Of a stretch of DNA of 64,000 nucleotides, positions 52,804 through 63,892 are shown piece by piece. The DNA is from CAYNEO01 sp964396245 (GTDB lineage: Bacteria > Zixibacteria > MSB-5A5 > GN15 > FEB-12). Both the position numbers and the translations under genes were made by a program. The notes below the pieces were generated by a model. The model worked only from the letters and a program-made list of their open reading frames with translations, was not told the DNA's origin and did not search any database. Within the stretch, counting starts at the first letter, position 1. The number at the start of each line of letters is the position of its first letter. The DNA is taken from NCBI GenBank assembly GCA_964396245.1, contig CAYNEO010000014.1, forward strand, positions 5,593 through 69,592, given 5' to 3'.

Positions 52804-55041
52804 CTACTCAACCCGATCCATGAACCGGTTCATGGAATTGTAGAACACGTCCGACAGCGACTCGATATCGACGTCGATCAGGTCATTGACAACCAGCCGT
52901 TTTCCCGTAACCGTGCCGATCTTGACCGCCGGAATGCCCTTTTCGGTGAAGAACTCCACGAGGTCAGCTTGATCCGTCGGGCAGGTCACGATCACCCGCG
53001 ACTGACTCTCGCCAAACAGCAGGCAGTCCCGCCGAATATGCTCGACCATCTGAATCTGCGCTCCGATCTGCCGGTCCCGGTTCGAGATACAGCATTCCGC
53101 CAGCGCGATTGCCAGACCGCCGTCCGAAACATCGTGCGCCGATTTCACCATCCCCGCCCGGATAGCCTCGAGCAGTGCCTCCTGGAGCTTCTTCTCGAAA
53201 TCGAGATCGAGCGCGGGGACTTCACCGCGTGTCATGCTGTGGATCGTGTGAAGGTACTCGGTGCCGCCCAGTTCCTCCTCGGACTCGCCGAGCAGGATAA
53301 TGTCATCCCCCTCGTCCTTGAACCACTGCGTCGTGATATGATCTAGCCTCTCGATCAGGCCGATCATCCCGATCGTCGGCGTGGGGAAGACGGCGCGGTT
53401 GGGATCCTCGTTATAAAACGACACGTTGCCGCCGGTGACCGGAGTGCCGAACACGCGGCAGGCTTTGCCCATGCCGGCGACAGCTTCGGAGAAGCCGTAA
53501 TAGATCTCCGGTTTATATGGATTGCCGAAGTTAAGGCAGTTGGTGATCGCGAGCGGTTTGCCGCCCGAACAGACAATGTTCCGCGCCGCCTCAGCCACCG
53601 CCATTTCCGCCCCAAGACGCGGATTGAGATAGCAGTAGCGCCCGTTGCAGTCGGTGGTCATCGCCAGCGCCTTGTCGGTCTTGCGAATCCGAAGCACCGC
53701 GGCGTCGGAGCCGGGTCCCACGGCCGTATTGGTGCGGACCATCGAATCATACTGCTCGAACACCCATCCCTTGTGACAGAGGTTCGGTGAGCCGAGCATC
53801 GTGACGAGTGTCTCGTTCCAGTCCCGATCATCCGAAATTTGGCTCATATCGAGCGTCTTCAGTTCATCCATGTATGCCGGGCGCTTCGTGTCCCGGTGAT
53901 AGACCGGCGCGCCGCCGCCGAGTACGAGGTCCCACGACGGTACCTGCGAGACTGCTTCGCCGTTCAATTTTACCGTCATGAGGCCGTCGGATGTCACATG
54001 GCCAATGATAGTTGAATCGAGTCCCCACTTGTCGAAGACTTTGCGGACCTCGCCTTCCTTGCCCTTCTTCACGCAGACCAGCATCCGCTCCTGCGATTCC
54101 GACAGGAGAATCTCGTACGGCACCATGCCTTCTTCGCGCACCGGCACCAGGTCGATATCGAGGACGACACCGGCCTCACCTTTGGCGGACATTTCCGATG
54201 ACGAGCAGGTAATTCCCGCGGCGCCCATATCCTGAATACCGACAATCAAACCTTTTTCGATAATCTCGAGCGTGGCTTCGAGCAGCAGTTTCTCCGTAAA
54301 CGGGTCGCCTATCTGCACCGAGGGACGTTTCGCCTCGGATGCTTCTGAGAGTTCTTCCGAGGCAAATGTCGCCCCGTGGATACCGTCGCGACCGGTCTTC
54401 GAACCGACAATCATCAACGGGTTGCCCTCACCGGTGGCAATCGCCGATGCCAGACCGTCGTGCTTGACAATCCCGACCGCCATCGCATTGACCAGCGGGT
54501 TGCCGGTGTACGCTTCGTCGAAATAGACTTCACCCGCCACGGTCGGCACGCCGAACGAGTTGCCGTAATCGCCGATACCGCGCACCACGCCGTCGACAAG
54601 ATATCTGACGCGTGGATTGTTGGGGCTCCCGAACCTGAGGGAATTGAGCGATGCTATCGGGCGTGCACCCATGGTGAAAATGTCCCGAAGGATACCGCCG
54701 ACACCGGTCGCCGCGCCCTGATACGGTTCGATTGCCGACGGATGGTTGTGCGATTCGATCTTGAACACAACCGCGAGACCGTCGCCGATATCAACCGCAC
54801 CGGCATTTTCCTCGCCGGCTTTCGCCAGGAGCGCTTCGCCTTCGCGCGGAAGCGTTTTCAGCAGCGCAATCGAGTTCTTGTACGAGCAGTGCTCCGACCA
54901 CATCACCGAGAAGACACCCAGCTCGGTGAAATTCGGTTCGCGGCCCAGTATCGTCTTGATCCGCTCGTATTCCTCGTCGGTAATTCCGTGACTCTTAACG
55001 GTTTCGAGTGTCACCGGGGGTTGGACAAACTCTTTTGCCAT
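52804..55041 (-). CDS. purL: phosphoribosylformylglycinamidine synthase subunit PurL
   Basis: 745 residues, the size of the small PurL that works with separate PurS and PurQ. Features: GEENAGAVDIGDGLAVVFKIESHNHPS near the N-terminus (ATP/substrate site), GVGGILRDIFTMGARPIA, and the duplicated AIR-synthase-type halves (MGAAGITCSSSEMSAKG; VKSAHDVSDGGLAIALAEC). It makes FGAM from FGAR in purine synthesis. purS and purQ are not in this window. Confidence 0.96.
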   Translation of the reverse strand: MAKEFVQPPVTLETVKSHGITDEEYERIKTILGREPNFTELGVFSVMWSEHCSYKNSIALLKTLPREGEALLAKAGEENAGAVDIGDGLAVVFKIESHNHPSAIEPYQGAATGVGGILRDIFTMGARPIASLNSLRFGSPNNPRVRYLVDGVVRGIGDYGNSFGVPTVAGEVYFDEAYTGNPLVNAMAVGIVKHDGLASAIATGEGNPLMIVGSKTGRDGIHGATFASEELSEASEAKRPSVQIGDPFTEKLLLEATLEIIEKGLIVGIQDMGAAGITCSSSEMSAKGEAGVVLDIDLVPVREEGMVPYEILLSESQERMLVCVKKGKEGEVRKVFDKWGLDSTIIGHVTSDGLMTVKLNGEAVSQVPSWDLVLGGGAPVYHRDTKRPAYMDELKTLDMSQISDDRDWNETLVTMLGSPNLCHKGWVFEQYDSMVRTNTAVGPGSDAAVLRIRKTDKALAMTTDCNGRYCYLNPRLGAEMAVAEAARNIVCSGGKPLAITNCLNFGNPYKPEIYYGFSEAVAGMGKACRVFGTPVTGGNVSFYNEDPNRAVFPTPTIGMIGLIERLDHITTQWFKDEGDDIILLGESEEELGGTEYLHTIHSMTRGEVPALDLDFEKKLQEALLEAIRAGMVKSAHDVSDGGLAIALAECCISNRDRQIGAQIQMVEHIRRDCLLFGESQSRVIVTCPTDQADLVEFFTEKGIPAVKIGTVTGKRLVVNDLIDVDIESLSDVFYNSMNRFMDRVE

Positions 55042-55221
55042 GCGCTATTGCTTCCTGCTCGTCGGAGCCATTGTCTGCCGGACCTTGGGCCGTCCCTCGA
55101 CCGCTCGCAGCCGACAACTTCCGGCCGGATTCACTCCTGCCGGTTGGTGAAAGGCGGAATATAGACTGGAATTACAGGGAGGTCAAGAGGCACGGCACAC
55201 CCAACGCCGTCCCGAACCAAT

Positions 55222-55869
55222 TCAACGCGCCGCTACCCGGTCCTCTCTGGCTTTGCGAATCTCGTACGTCCCGAAGACGTGATCCCAGAAGGAGTTGCTC
55301 ACGCCGTACCGAAGGTCCTCGTGCTTCTCGCTGAAATGGTGAAGCAAATGATGGCGCTGGAGCTTCCTGGCCCACTTCCACCGCGGCTTGCCGTGATGCA
55401 AATAATAATGGGTAAGGTCATATGCAATGTACCCGACAGTGAAACCGGCCTGAAACGCCCAGGCGTAGGGCCCGAGTATCAGCCGATAGATGCCGAGAAA
55501 AATCAGGAAAAGCCCGATACTGATCATCGGAGGCATCACCAACCTGAGCGGGTCGTTGGGCCAGGTATGGTGAATTCCGTGCACCCAGAAATGCATCCGC
55601 TCACCCCATTTTGCGTCCGGAATCCAGTGCATGATCGTCCGGTGAAGCCAGTACTCCACCAGCGTCCAGGTGAAAATACCGGCGACCGCCAGAAGCACGC
55701 TGTTCACCGGGGAAACCCCGGCACGGGCTATGCTGTACCAGATCAAAAACGCCGACACCGGCAAGAAGATTGACGGTACTACTATAGGATGTGTCCGGGT
55801 GAACACCTCGAGAACAGGATTTTCGAACAGTCTGGGAGTCCCCGGTTCAGGATGAATTTGACCTTGCAT
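55222..55869 (-). CDS. fatty acid hydroxylase / sterol desaturase family membrane protein
   Basis: 215 residues. Four membrane helices and the eight-His di-iron pattern: EYWLHRTIMHW, HFWVHGIHHTWP, YYLHHGK and QRHHLLHHF. Enzymes of this family hydroxylate or desaturate lipid acyl chains using O2. Substrate unknown; possibly a 2-hydroxy lipid in the envelope. Start ATG 55869 is followed by a short acidic-polar N-terminus. Monocistronic. Confidence 0.9.
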   Translation of the reverse strand: MQGQIHPEPGTPRLFENPVLEVFTRTHPIVVPSIFLPVSAFLIWYSIARAGVSPVNSVLLAVAGIFTWTLVEYWLHRTIMHWIPDAKWGERMHFWVHGIHHTWPNDPLRLVMPPMISIGLFLIFLGIYRLILGPYAWAFQAGFTVGYIAYDLTHYYLHHGKPRWKWARKLQRHHLLHHFSEKHEDLRYGVSNSFWDHVFGTYEIRKAREDRVAAR

Positions 55870-56118
55870 AACGATATATCCCTCCGAAAGTCGTTCTCAC
55901 AAAGCACCCGGACGCATTGATTCAGCTGTTGTGGAAAATGGGGGCGGTGCCTTCCGGCGCTTCAACACGTACAACAAAGACCCATACAATATTGTTTCCC
56001 CCTAATCTAGCCGACGTTTTGCCGGTGCGCAATGGAAAATGTGGGGCCGTGACTCTCCGGCGACGCGAACAATGACTCACCGTGAGACTTTTTATCTTCC
56101 GTTTCATCGAATACCGGC

Positions 56119-56126
56119 TATCTTGA
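56119..56126 (+). promoter_or_regulatory. TATCTTGA promoter element of the tilS operon
   Basis: TAnnTT-type element 5 nt before ATG 56132; there is no SD, consistent with leaderless initiation. No TTG box at 20 nt. Confidence 0.35.
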
Positions 56127-56131
56127 TACTG

Positions 56132-57535
56132 ATGGATACGGCGCGCACAGTCAGAGAGACAATTCGCGACCACAATCTGGTCACCGTCGGTGATTCGATA
56201 CTCGTCGCCCTCTCCGGCGGACCGGATTCGGTAGCGTTGCTGCACCTGCTCAGCCGTCATCGTAAGTCAATGAAACTCAACCTGACAGCGGTCTATATCA
56301 ATCACCAGATCAGGAAGAAAGCAGCCCTTCTGGAGGAGAAATTCTGCCAGAAGCTGTGCGACTCTCTCAAAGTCGAGCTCGATATCGTCAGCGAGGACAT
56401 TCCCGCGCTGGCCCAGAGACGGAAAATGGGGCTCGAAGAAGCCGCCCGCGAATTCAGGTACGAACTGTTTGACTTGCTTGCCGTTGAAGACCATCATGAC
56501 CGTATCGCGCTCGGCCATCACGCCGATGACCGCGTCGAAACCATCCTCTTCCGGATTCTCCGAGGTACCGGCACCGGCGGCCTTTCCGGCATCCCGATAA
56601 AACGCGGCAAGATCATTCGCCCGCTCTACTACCTGACCAAGCAGGACATCCTGGAATACCTCTCGAAGCAGGACCTCGAGTACTGCATAGACCAATCCAA
56701 CGAAGGCGTCGATTTCCGGCGCAACTATATCCGCAATCGCCTGCTCGTGAACATCCGCAAGGAACTGAACCCGCAGGTTGACCGGGCGATTCTCGGCCTG
56801 TCGGCAATCGCGGCGGCCGATGATCGCTTTCTGGAGCAAGTGACCGAGAAGGCCGCGGCGAATACACTCCGATGGACCCCGGGGGGGAAAATTGAACTTG
56901 ATTTGACACGTTTGAGCTCTTATGATACCGCGATTCGCCGCCGTCTGCTAAGATATTGTCTCAAAATGCTTTCGGCGACCGGTGAGGCCCCCGATCGGGT
57001 CGTCATCGAGCGTCTGGAACATCTTGCGACTGCAGGCGGACGGGCCCTTTCGGTCCCCGGCAGACTCCGGGCAGTCAGGGCGGGAAATATGCTGGTGATC
57101 CATCGAACGGGCCGGCTTTCATTTCAGAAGCAGTTCGATCCGGGCCGGACACTGCTTCTCGACCGGCCGGCAATAAAGATTCGCTCCGAAGTGGAAACAA
57201 ATTGGACAGCACAGCCGATTAAAGAAAGAGGAACGCGAAAGGTAACGCTGGACCTCGAGAAGATTAAACCGCCGCTGGTGGTGAGGAGTATAAAACCGGG
57301 TGACAGATTCCGCCCGCTGGGACTCGGCGGGAGTAAGAAGGTCGGCGACTACCTGACGGACAAAAAGGTAGAGGCGGTCTTTCGCGATGAAATCCCGGTG
57401 ATATGTGATGCCGAAGGCATCGTATGGCTGGTTGGATTTGAAATTGATGACAGGGTAAAGGTAGATGTGCATACAGGGAAGGTCATAACACTTGAAGTCA
57501 GCGACAGGAAATCAGGTGCAGCCGCAACCATTTGA
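56132..57535 (+). CDS. tilS: tRNA(Ile)-lysidine synthetase
   Basis: 467 residues. PP-loop ATPase motif ALSGGPDSVALLHLL (about 31), the HHADD segment (GHHADDRVETILFRI), RILRGTGTGGLSG, and a TilS C-terminal domain (LRPGDRF-like IKPGDRFRPLGLGG). It converts C34 of tRNA-Ile(CAU) to lysidine, an essential step. Start: ATG 56132; the longer frame from 56039 has no support. The hpt gene overlaps its last 20 nt. Confidence 0.94.
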   Translation: MDTARTVRETIRDHNLVTVGDSILVALSGGPDSVALLHLLSRHRKSMKLNLTAVYINHQIRKKAALLEEKFCQKLCDSLKVELDIVSEDIPALAQRRKMGLEEAAREFRYELFDLLAVEDHHDRIALGHHADDRVETILFRILRGTGTGGLSGIPIKRGKIIRPLYYLTKQDILEYLSKQDLEYCIDQSNEGVDFRRNYIRNRLLVNIRKELNPQVDRAILGLSAIAAADDRFLEQVTEKAAANTLRWTPGGKIELDLTRLSSYDTAIRRRLLRYCLKMLSATGEAPDRVVIERLEHLATAGGRALSVPGRLRAVRAGNMLVIHRTGRLSFQKQFDPGRTLLLDRPAIKIRSEVETNWTAQPIKERGTRKVTLDLEKIKPPLVVRSIKPGDRFRPLGLGGSKKVGDYLTDKKVEAVFRDEIPVICDAEGIVWLVGFEIDDRVKVDVHTGKVITLEVSDRKSGAAATI

Positions 57536-58043
57536 AATGGTGCTCGATCAAACCCGGCTCGCCAGGCGGATCGGCGAAATGGGCCGGGAGATCAGCCGCG
57601 ACTACGAGGGAAAACCTCTCGTTCTGCTCGGCGTCCTCAAGGGATGCATGGTTTTTATCGCCGATCTCGTTCGGCATATCACGATCCCGGTCGAGGTCGA
57701 ATTTATCTGTCCGGCTACTTCGCGAAGCCGGATTCGTGAGGAAGGTGATATCATCTTCACCGGCAGCGCCGCGCGCTCGATCAGGGGCCGCCATGTGCTT
57801 CTCGTCGAAGGAATTGTCGACACCTGTCGCACGGCGTCGGTCGCCCTCGGACGGCTGCGAAAGATGGAACCGGCCTCGGTCGAGATTGTTACGCTGTTAG
57901 ACAAACCCGGCAGTCATCGTGAGAAGCTGGAGATCAAGTATAAAGGGTTCTCGATAGGGAACGACTTTGTGATCGGGTTCGGGATGGACAACGCCCAGAA
58001 GTACCGCAACCTGCCGTTTATCGGGCGCGTAATAGACTCATGA
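57516..58043 (+). CDS. hpt: hypoxanthine phosphoribosyltransferase
   Basis: 175 residues from GTG 57516 (SD AGGA 7 nt upstream); TTG 57492 and ATG 57537 are alternatives. Type I PRTase fold: GKPLVLLGVLKGCMVFIADL and the PRPP loop region LLVEGIVDTCRTASVALGRL. The PRPP motif is normally VEDIIDTGxT; here Asp after Glu is Gly and Gly after the Thr is Cys, while the general-base Asp stays. It salvages hypoxanthine/guanine. In many bacteria tilS-hpt-ftsH is a conserved gene order. Confidence 0.88.
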   Translation: MQPQPFEMVLDQTRLARRIGEMGREISRDYEGKPLVLLGVLKGCMVFIADLVRHITIPVEVEFICPATSRSRIREEGDIIFTGSAARSIRGRHVLLVEGIVDTCRTASVALGRLRKMEPASVEIVTLLDKPGSHREKLEIKYKGFSIGNDFVIGFGMDNAQKYRNLPFIGRVIDS

Positions 58044-58056
58044 GCCCACACGTCAC

Positions 58057-58088
58057 ATTGCCACTTTGTGAATTATTGCGTACCTTTC
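58057..58088 (+). promoter_or_regulatory. FCB-type promoter of ftsH
   Basis: ATTG at 58057-58060, 20-nt spacer, TACCTTTC at 58081-58088, giving a leader of about 40 nt before GTG 58135. The octamer is the same as before lepA. Confidence 0.5.
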
Positions 58089-58134
58089 GAGTATAACAGG
58101 TGAGAATATTAATTTTAGTTATGGTGATAATTAA

Positions 58135-60093
<1,959 letters not shown>

Positions 60094-60117
60094 CCGACCA
60101 CAGACTTGAAAATTCAC

Positions 60118-60143
60118 GCCCCCTCGTATGAGGGGGCTTTTTT
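60118..60143 (+). terminator. Rho-independent terminator of ftsH
   Basis: GCCCCCTC (60118-60125), loop GTAT, GAGGGGGC (60130-60137), then TTTTTT. Confidence 0.93.
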
Positions 60144-60241
60144 ATCCGTGAAATGATGATCCATACCCCGAACCAATGATTAAACTTGCGCCGCGCGAAC
60201 GATTTGTGCAATATGCTCTCAAACCGACAGGCGGATCTCTT

Positions 60242-61120
60242 ATGTCCAGGCAAAAACTCGTCAACCAACAAGAAACGCGGGCTATCCCGCTCGCCAACGG
60301 CCGCCGGTTGCCGCTTGACCGGCCGCTGGTCATGGGCATTCTCAACCTGACGCCGGATTCCTTCTCCGACGGCGGCCTCCATCCCGATAGAAACTCAGCC
60401 ATCGACCACGCCGTCCGCATGGCCGCCGAGGGCGCCGACATCATCGACATCGGCGGCGAATCCACCCGCCCCGGTTCCGAACCGGTCAGCGAAATCGAAG
60501 AACTCGAGCGCGTCCTGCCGGTGTTGAAAGCGGTTCGGTACGAGGTCGACTTCCCCATCTCGGTCGATACCTATAAATCCAATGTCGCGCGAGCGGCCCT
60601 CGATGAAGGCGCCGACATCATCAACGACATCTCCGCCCTCCGCTTCGACCAACAGATGCCCGCCCTCCTCGCCGAACGCAACGTGCCGGTCATCCTCATG
60701 CACATGCTCGGTACTCCGCGAGACATGCAGCAGCACCCGCACTACGAGAACTGTATCGCCGAAATCACCCAATTCCTCTCGGAACGCATCGCCTTCGCCG
60801 CCGAGCACGGCATCGACCGCGCCAAAATCATCATCGACCCCGGCATCGGTTTCGGCAAGCGGCTTGTCGACAACCTCGACATCCTGCGCAACCTCGCCGC
60901 CTTCAAATCACTCGGCGCGCCCCTACTTGTCGGCGCCTCCCGGAAAGGCTTCATCGGTGCGCTCAACCCCCAAAGCCGCCCCGCCGCCGAACGAATCGGC
61001 GGTTCCATCGCCGCCGCCGTTACAGCCGTCATCAACGGCGCCGATATAATCAGGGTGCACGATGTCGCTCCGACTGTCGAAGCCCTGAAAGTCATTCAGG
61101 CCATACGGAAAGGAATCTAA
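60242..61120 (+). CDS. folP: dihydropteroate synthase
   Basis: 292 residues. TIM-barrel DHPS signatures: MGILNLTPDSFSDGG, ADIIDIGGESTRPGS, VDTYKSNVARAALDEGADIIND, LMHMLGTPRDM, DPGIGFGK, GASRKGFIG and RVHDV. Makes dihydropteroate from pABA; the target of sulfonamides. Start: ATG 60242 chosen over ATG 60176, which would add 22 unlikely residues. The cdaA gene starts 3 nt after its stop. Confidence 0.95.
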   Translation: MSRQKLVNQQETRAIPLANGRRLPLDRPLVMGILNLTPDSFSDGGLHPDRNSAIDHAVRMAAEGADIIDIGGESTRPGSEPVSEIEELERVLPVLKAVRYEVDFPISVDTYKSNVARAALDEGADIINDISALRFDQQMPALLAERNVPVILMHMLGTPRDMQQHPHYENCIAEITQFLSERIAFAAEHGIDRAKIIIDPGIGFGKRLVDNLDILRNLAAFKSLGAPLLVGASRKGFIGALNPQSRPAAERIGGSIAAAVTAVINGADIIRVHDVAPTVEALKVIQAIRKGI

Positions 61121-61123
61121 CGC

Positions 61124-61876
61124 GTGGAGTGGGGATTTATCAAATTCGGCGTGAAAGACGTCTTCGACGTCCTCATCGTCTCGTTCATCATCTATCAACT
61201 GCTCAAACTCACCAAGGGCACCCGCTCGGCGCAGATTATCATCGGCCTGTCCCTGCTCGCCGTCATCGCCTTTATCGCCTACTGGTTCCAGCTCGAGGGC
61301 CTCACCTGGCTCTTTTCCAATCTCGCCACCGTCGGCTTCCTCGTGCTCGTCATCGTCTTCCAGCCGGAACTCCGGAGCGCCCTCGCGCACATCGGCCAGA
61401 ACCGATTATTCCGCCGCTTCGTCACCCTTGAAAACAGACGCGTCATCGACGAAGTCAGCCGCGCCGCCCTCCGCCTCTCCGAACTCAACTACGGCGGCCT
61501 CATCGTCATCGAACGGCGCACCGGTCTGCGCAACCACGTCGAAACCGGCAAGGAACTCGACGCCAAACTCTCCTGGGAAACCATCGTCACCCTCTTCACG
61601 CCCTATACGCCCCTGCACGACGGCGCCGTTATCGTCTCCAACGATTTCATCACCGCCGCCGCCTGCTCCCTGCCCCTGACCTCCAACCCCCGCTACCGCA
61701 AACTCTTCGGCATGCGCCACAAAGCCGCCATCGGCGTCTCCGAGGTCTCCGATGCCGTCGTCGTGGTCGTCTCCGAGGAAACCGCCAATATCTCCATCGC
61801 CTACAACGGCATCCTCGAATCCGATATCAGCAAAATCGAATTCAAGGACCGCCTCGCCAAATACCTCAAGATGTAA
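61124..61876 (+). CDS. cdaA: diadenylate cyclase CdaA
   Basis: 250 residues, GTG start 3 nt after folP. Three N-terminal membrane helices (about 13-30, 38-55, 60-78), then the DAC domain: YTPLHDGAVIVSND (DGA motif) and the second motif FGMRHKAAIGVSE. In most DAC domains this reads GTRHRAA; here Thr is Met and the second Arg is Lys. It should make c-di-AMP from two ATP at the inner membrane, which controls potassium and osmotic proteins. folP-cdaA adjacency is known elsewhere. Confidence 0.92.
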   Translation: MEWGFIKFGVKDVFDVLIVSFIIYQLLKLTKGTRSAQIIIGLSLLAVIAFIAYWFQLEGLTWLFSNLATVGFLVLVIVFQPELRSALAHIGQNRLFRRFVTLENRRVIDEVSRAALRLSELNYGGLIVIERRTGLRNHVETGKELDAKLSWETIVTLFTPYTPLHDGAVIVSNDFITAAACSLPLTSNPRYRKLFGMRHKAAIGVSEVSDAVVVVVSEETANISIAYNGILESDISKIEFKDRLAKYLKM

Positions 61877-61891
61877 CCCCCGCCACATCCA

Positions 61892-61923
61892 TTTGACAAC
61901 CGAGCGTATTTTCCCTACCTTTC
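61892..61923 (+). promoter_or_regulatory. FCB-type promoter of lepA
   Basis: TTTG at 61892-61895, exactly 20 nt spacer, TACCTTTC at 61916-61923. The best match in the window to the Bacteroidetes TTTG-N19..21-TAnnTTTG consensus. Confidence 0.6.
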
Positions 61924-61975
61924 GCGGCTCGCCTGAGGACACTCACTAATAGAATCTGTTTCCCCCTCCGGCGGT

Positions 61976-63790
61976 ATGATAGATATGACCGACGAACTCA
62001 AATACATACGCAACTTCTCGATCATCGCCCACATCGACCACGGCAAATCCACCCTGGCCGACCGCATGCTCCAGCTCACCGGCACCCTCACCGACCGCCA
62101 GATGCGCAGCCAGGTGCTCGATACCATGGACCTCGAACAGGAACGCGGCATCACCATCAAGGCCCACGCTATCCGCATGGAATATGCCGCCCAGGACGGT
62201 CACAAATACCAGTTCAACCTCATCGATACCCCCGGCCATGTCGATTTCACCTACGAGGTCAGCCGCGCCCTGGCCGCCTGCGAGGGCGCCATCCTCGTCG
62301 TCGATGCCACCCAGGGCATTGAAGCCCAGACCATCTCGAACCTCTATCTCGCCATCGACAACAACCTGGAAATCATCCCCGTCGTCAACAAAATCGACCT
62401 CCCCGCCGCCCACCCCGACGAGGTAACGCAGGATCTGGTCGACCTGCTCGGATGCAAACCCGAGGATGTCCTCAAAGTCTCCGCCAAAGAGGGGATAGGC
62501 ATCGCGGCCGTCCTCGAGCAGATCATCACCGTCATCCCGCCCCCGGTCGGCGACCCCGAGGCCCCTCTCCAGGCCATGGTCTTCGACTCCCTCTACGACA
62601 GCTACCGGGGCGCCATGCCGCTCGTGCGAATCAAGAACGGCCGCCTCCACACCCACGACCGCATCCGCTTCTTCTCGCACAGCAAGACCTTCGATGTCGA
62701 CGAGGTCGGCTTTCTCAGATTGAACACCATCCCGCAGGAACAGCTTGCCGCCGGAAGTGTCGGCTATCTCTTCGCCAGTATCCGCGAGGTCGCCGACACC
62801 AAAATCGGCGACACCATCACCACGACCGATAATCCGGCCAAAAACCCCCTGCCGGGATTCGTCAATGTCAAGCCGATGGTCTTTTCCGGGCTCTATCCCG
62901 CCATCGCCGAGGATTTCACCGCCCTCCGCGAGGCGCTCGAAAAGCTGAAACTCAACGATGCCTCACTGGATTTCACGCCGGAATCATCCGCCGCCCTCGG
63001 GTTCGGTTTCCGGGTCGGTTTTCTCGGCCTCTTGCACATGGAGATTGTCACCGAACGCCTCTCCCGCGAGTACGGCCAGACAATCATCAACACCGTCCCC
63101 AATGTCGTCTACCACGTGCACAAGACCGACAGCGAGATCGTCGTTGTCGACAACCCCGCCAAGATGCCCGACCCCGCCGAGATCGAATTTATCGAGGAGC
63201 CGTATGTTGATGCCCAGATTATCGTCCCGTCGGAGTATGTCGGCCCGATGATGAAACTGGCGACCGAACGGCGCGGCGAATACAAAACCACCGAGTATCT
63301 CTCCGCCACCCGCGCCAATCTCTCGTATGCTTTTCCGCTCTCGGAGATCATTTTCGACTTTTACGACAAGCTCAAATCGCTCAGCCGCGGCTATGCCTCG
63401 CTCGACTACGGCGTGCCCTATTACAAGCGCTCCGACCTCGTCAAGCTCGATATCCTTATTAATGGGGAGCCGGTCGACGCCCTCTCGGTGATCATCCATC
63501 GCCACCGGGCCTACGACTGGGGCCGCGCCCTCAACGACAAGCTCCAGAAACTGATTCCCCGGCAGATGTTCGAGGTGGTCATCCAGGCCGCGATCGGCAG
63601 CCGGATTGTCAGCCGCGCCACGGTCCGCCCGCTTCGCAAGAACGTCACGGCCAAGTGTTACGGCGGCGACATCACCCGCAAGCGCAAGCTGTTGGAGCGC
63701 CAGAAAGAGGGGAAGAGGCGGATGAAACAGGTCGGCAAGGTCGAGATCCCCCAGGAAGCCTTCCTCGCCGCACTGCAGATCGAACGCTAA
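61976..63790 (+). CDS. lepA: elongation factor 4 (LepA)
   Basis: 604 residues, usual EF4 length. GTPase motifs AHIDHGKSTL (G1), GITIKA (G2), DTPGHVDF (G3), NKIDLP (G4) and SAKEG (G5); then the EF4-specific arrangement with the C-terminal domain (RLVKLDILINGEPVDALS-type, YGGDITRKRKLLERQKEGK). EF4 back-translocates stalled ribosomes. Start at ATG 61976; ATG 61985 is a close alternative. No clear SD. Confidence 0.97.
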   Translation: MIDMTDELKYIRNFSIIAHIDHGKSTLADRMLQLTGTLTDRQMRSQVLDTMDLEQERGITIKAHAIRMEYAAQDGHKYQFNLIDTPGHVDFTYEVSRALAACEGAILVVDATQGIEAQTISNLYLAIDNNLEIIPVVNKIDLPAAHPDEVTQDLVDLLGCKPEDVLKVSAKEGIGIAAVLEQIITVIPPPVGDPEAPLQAMVFDSLYDSYRGAMPLVRIKNGRLHTHDRIRFFSHSKTFDVDEVGFLRLNTIPQEQLAAGSVGYLFASIREVADTKIGDTITTTDNPAKNPLPGFVNVKPMVFSGLYPAIAEDFTALREALEKLKLNDASLDFTPESSAALGFGFRVGFLGLLHMEIVTERLSREYGQTIINTVPNVVYHVHKTDSEIVVVDNPAKMPDPAEIEFIEEPYVDAQIIVPSEYVGPMMKLATERRGEYKTTEYLSATRANLSYAFPLSEIIFDFYDKLKSLSRGYASLDYGVPYYKRSDLVKLDILINGEPVDALSVIIHRHRAYDWGRALNDKLQKLIPRQMFEVVIQAAIGSRIVSRATVRPLRKNVTAKCYGGDITRKRKLLERQKEGKRRMKQVGKVEIPQEAFLAALQIER

Positions 63791-63795
63791 TTATC

Positions 63796-63892
63796 GTCAC
63801 CCTGAGCCTGTGGAAGGGTCACCCTGAACTGTACCCAAGTCACCCTGAGCCTGTCGAAGGGTGCCGTTATCCTGAGCGAAGTCGAATGACAG
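63796..63892. repeat. short direct repeats after lepA
   Basis: GTCACCCTGAGCCTGTGGAAGGGT at 63796-63819 recurs at 63839-63862 with one mismatch; a third, diverged unit with CCTGAGCGAAGTCGAA is at 63871. Similar CCTGAGC...GTCGAA repeats are widespread intergenic elements in bacterial genomes. The remaining bases to 64000 show no gene. Confidence 0.7.
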
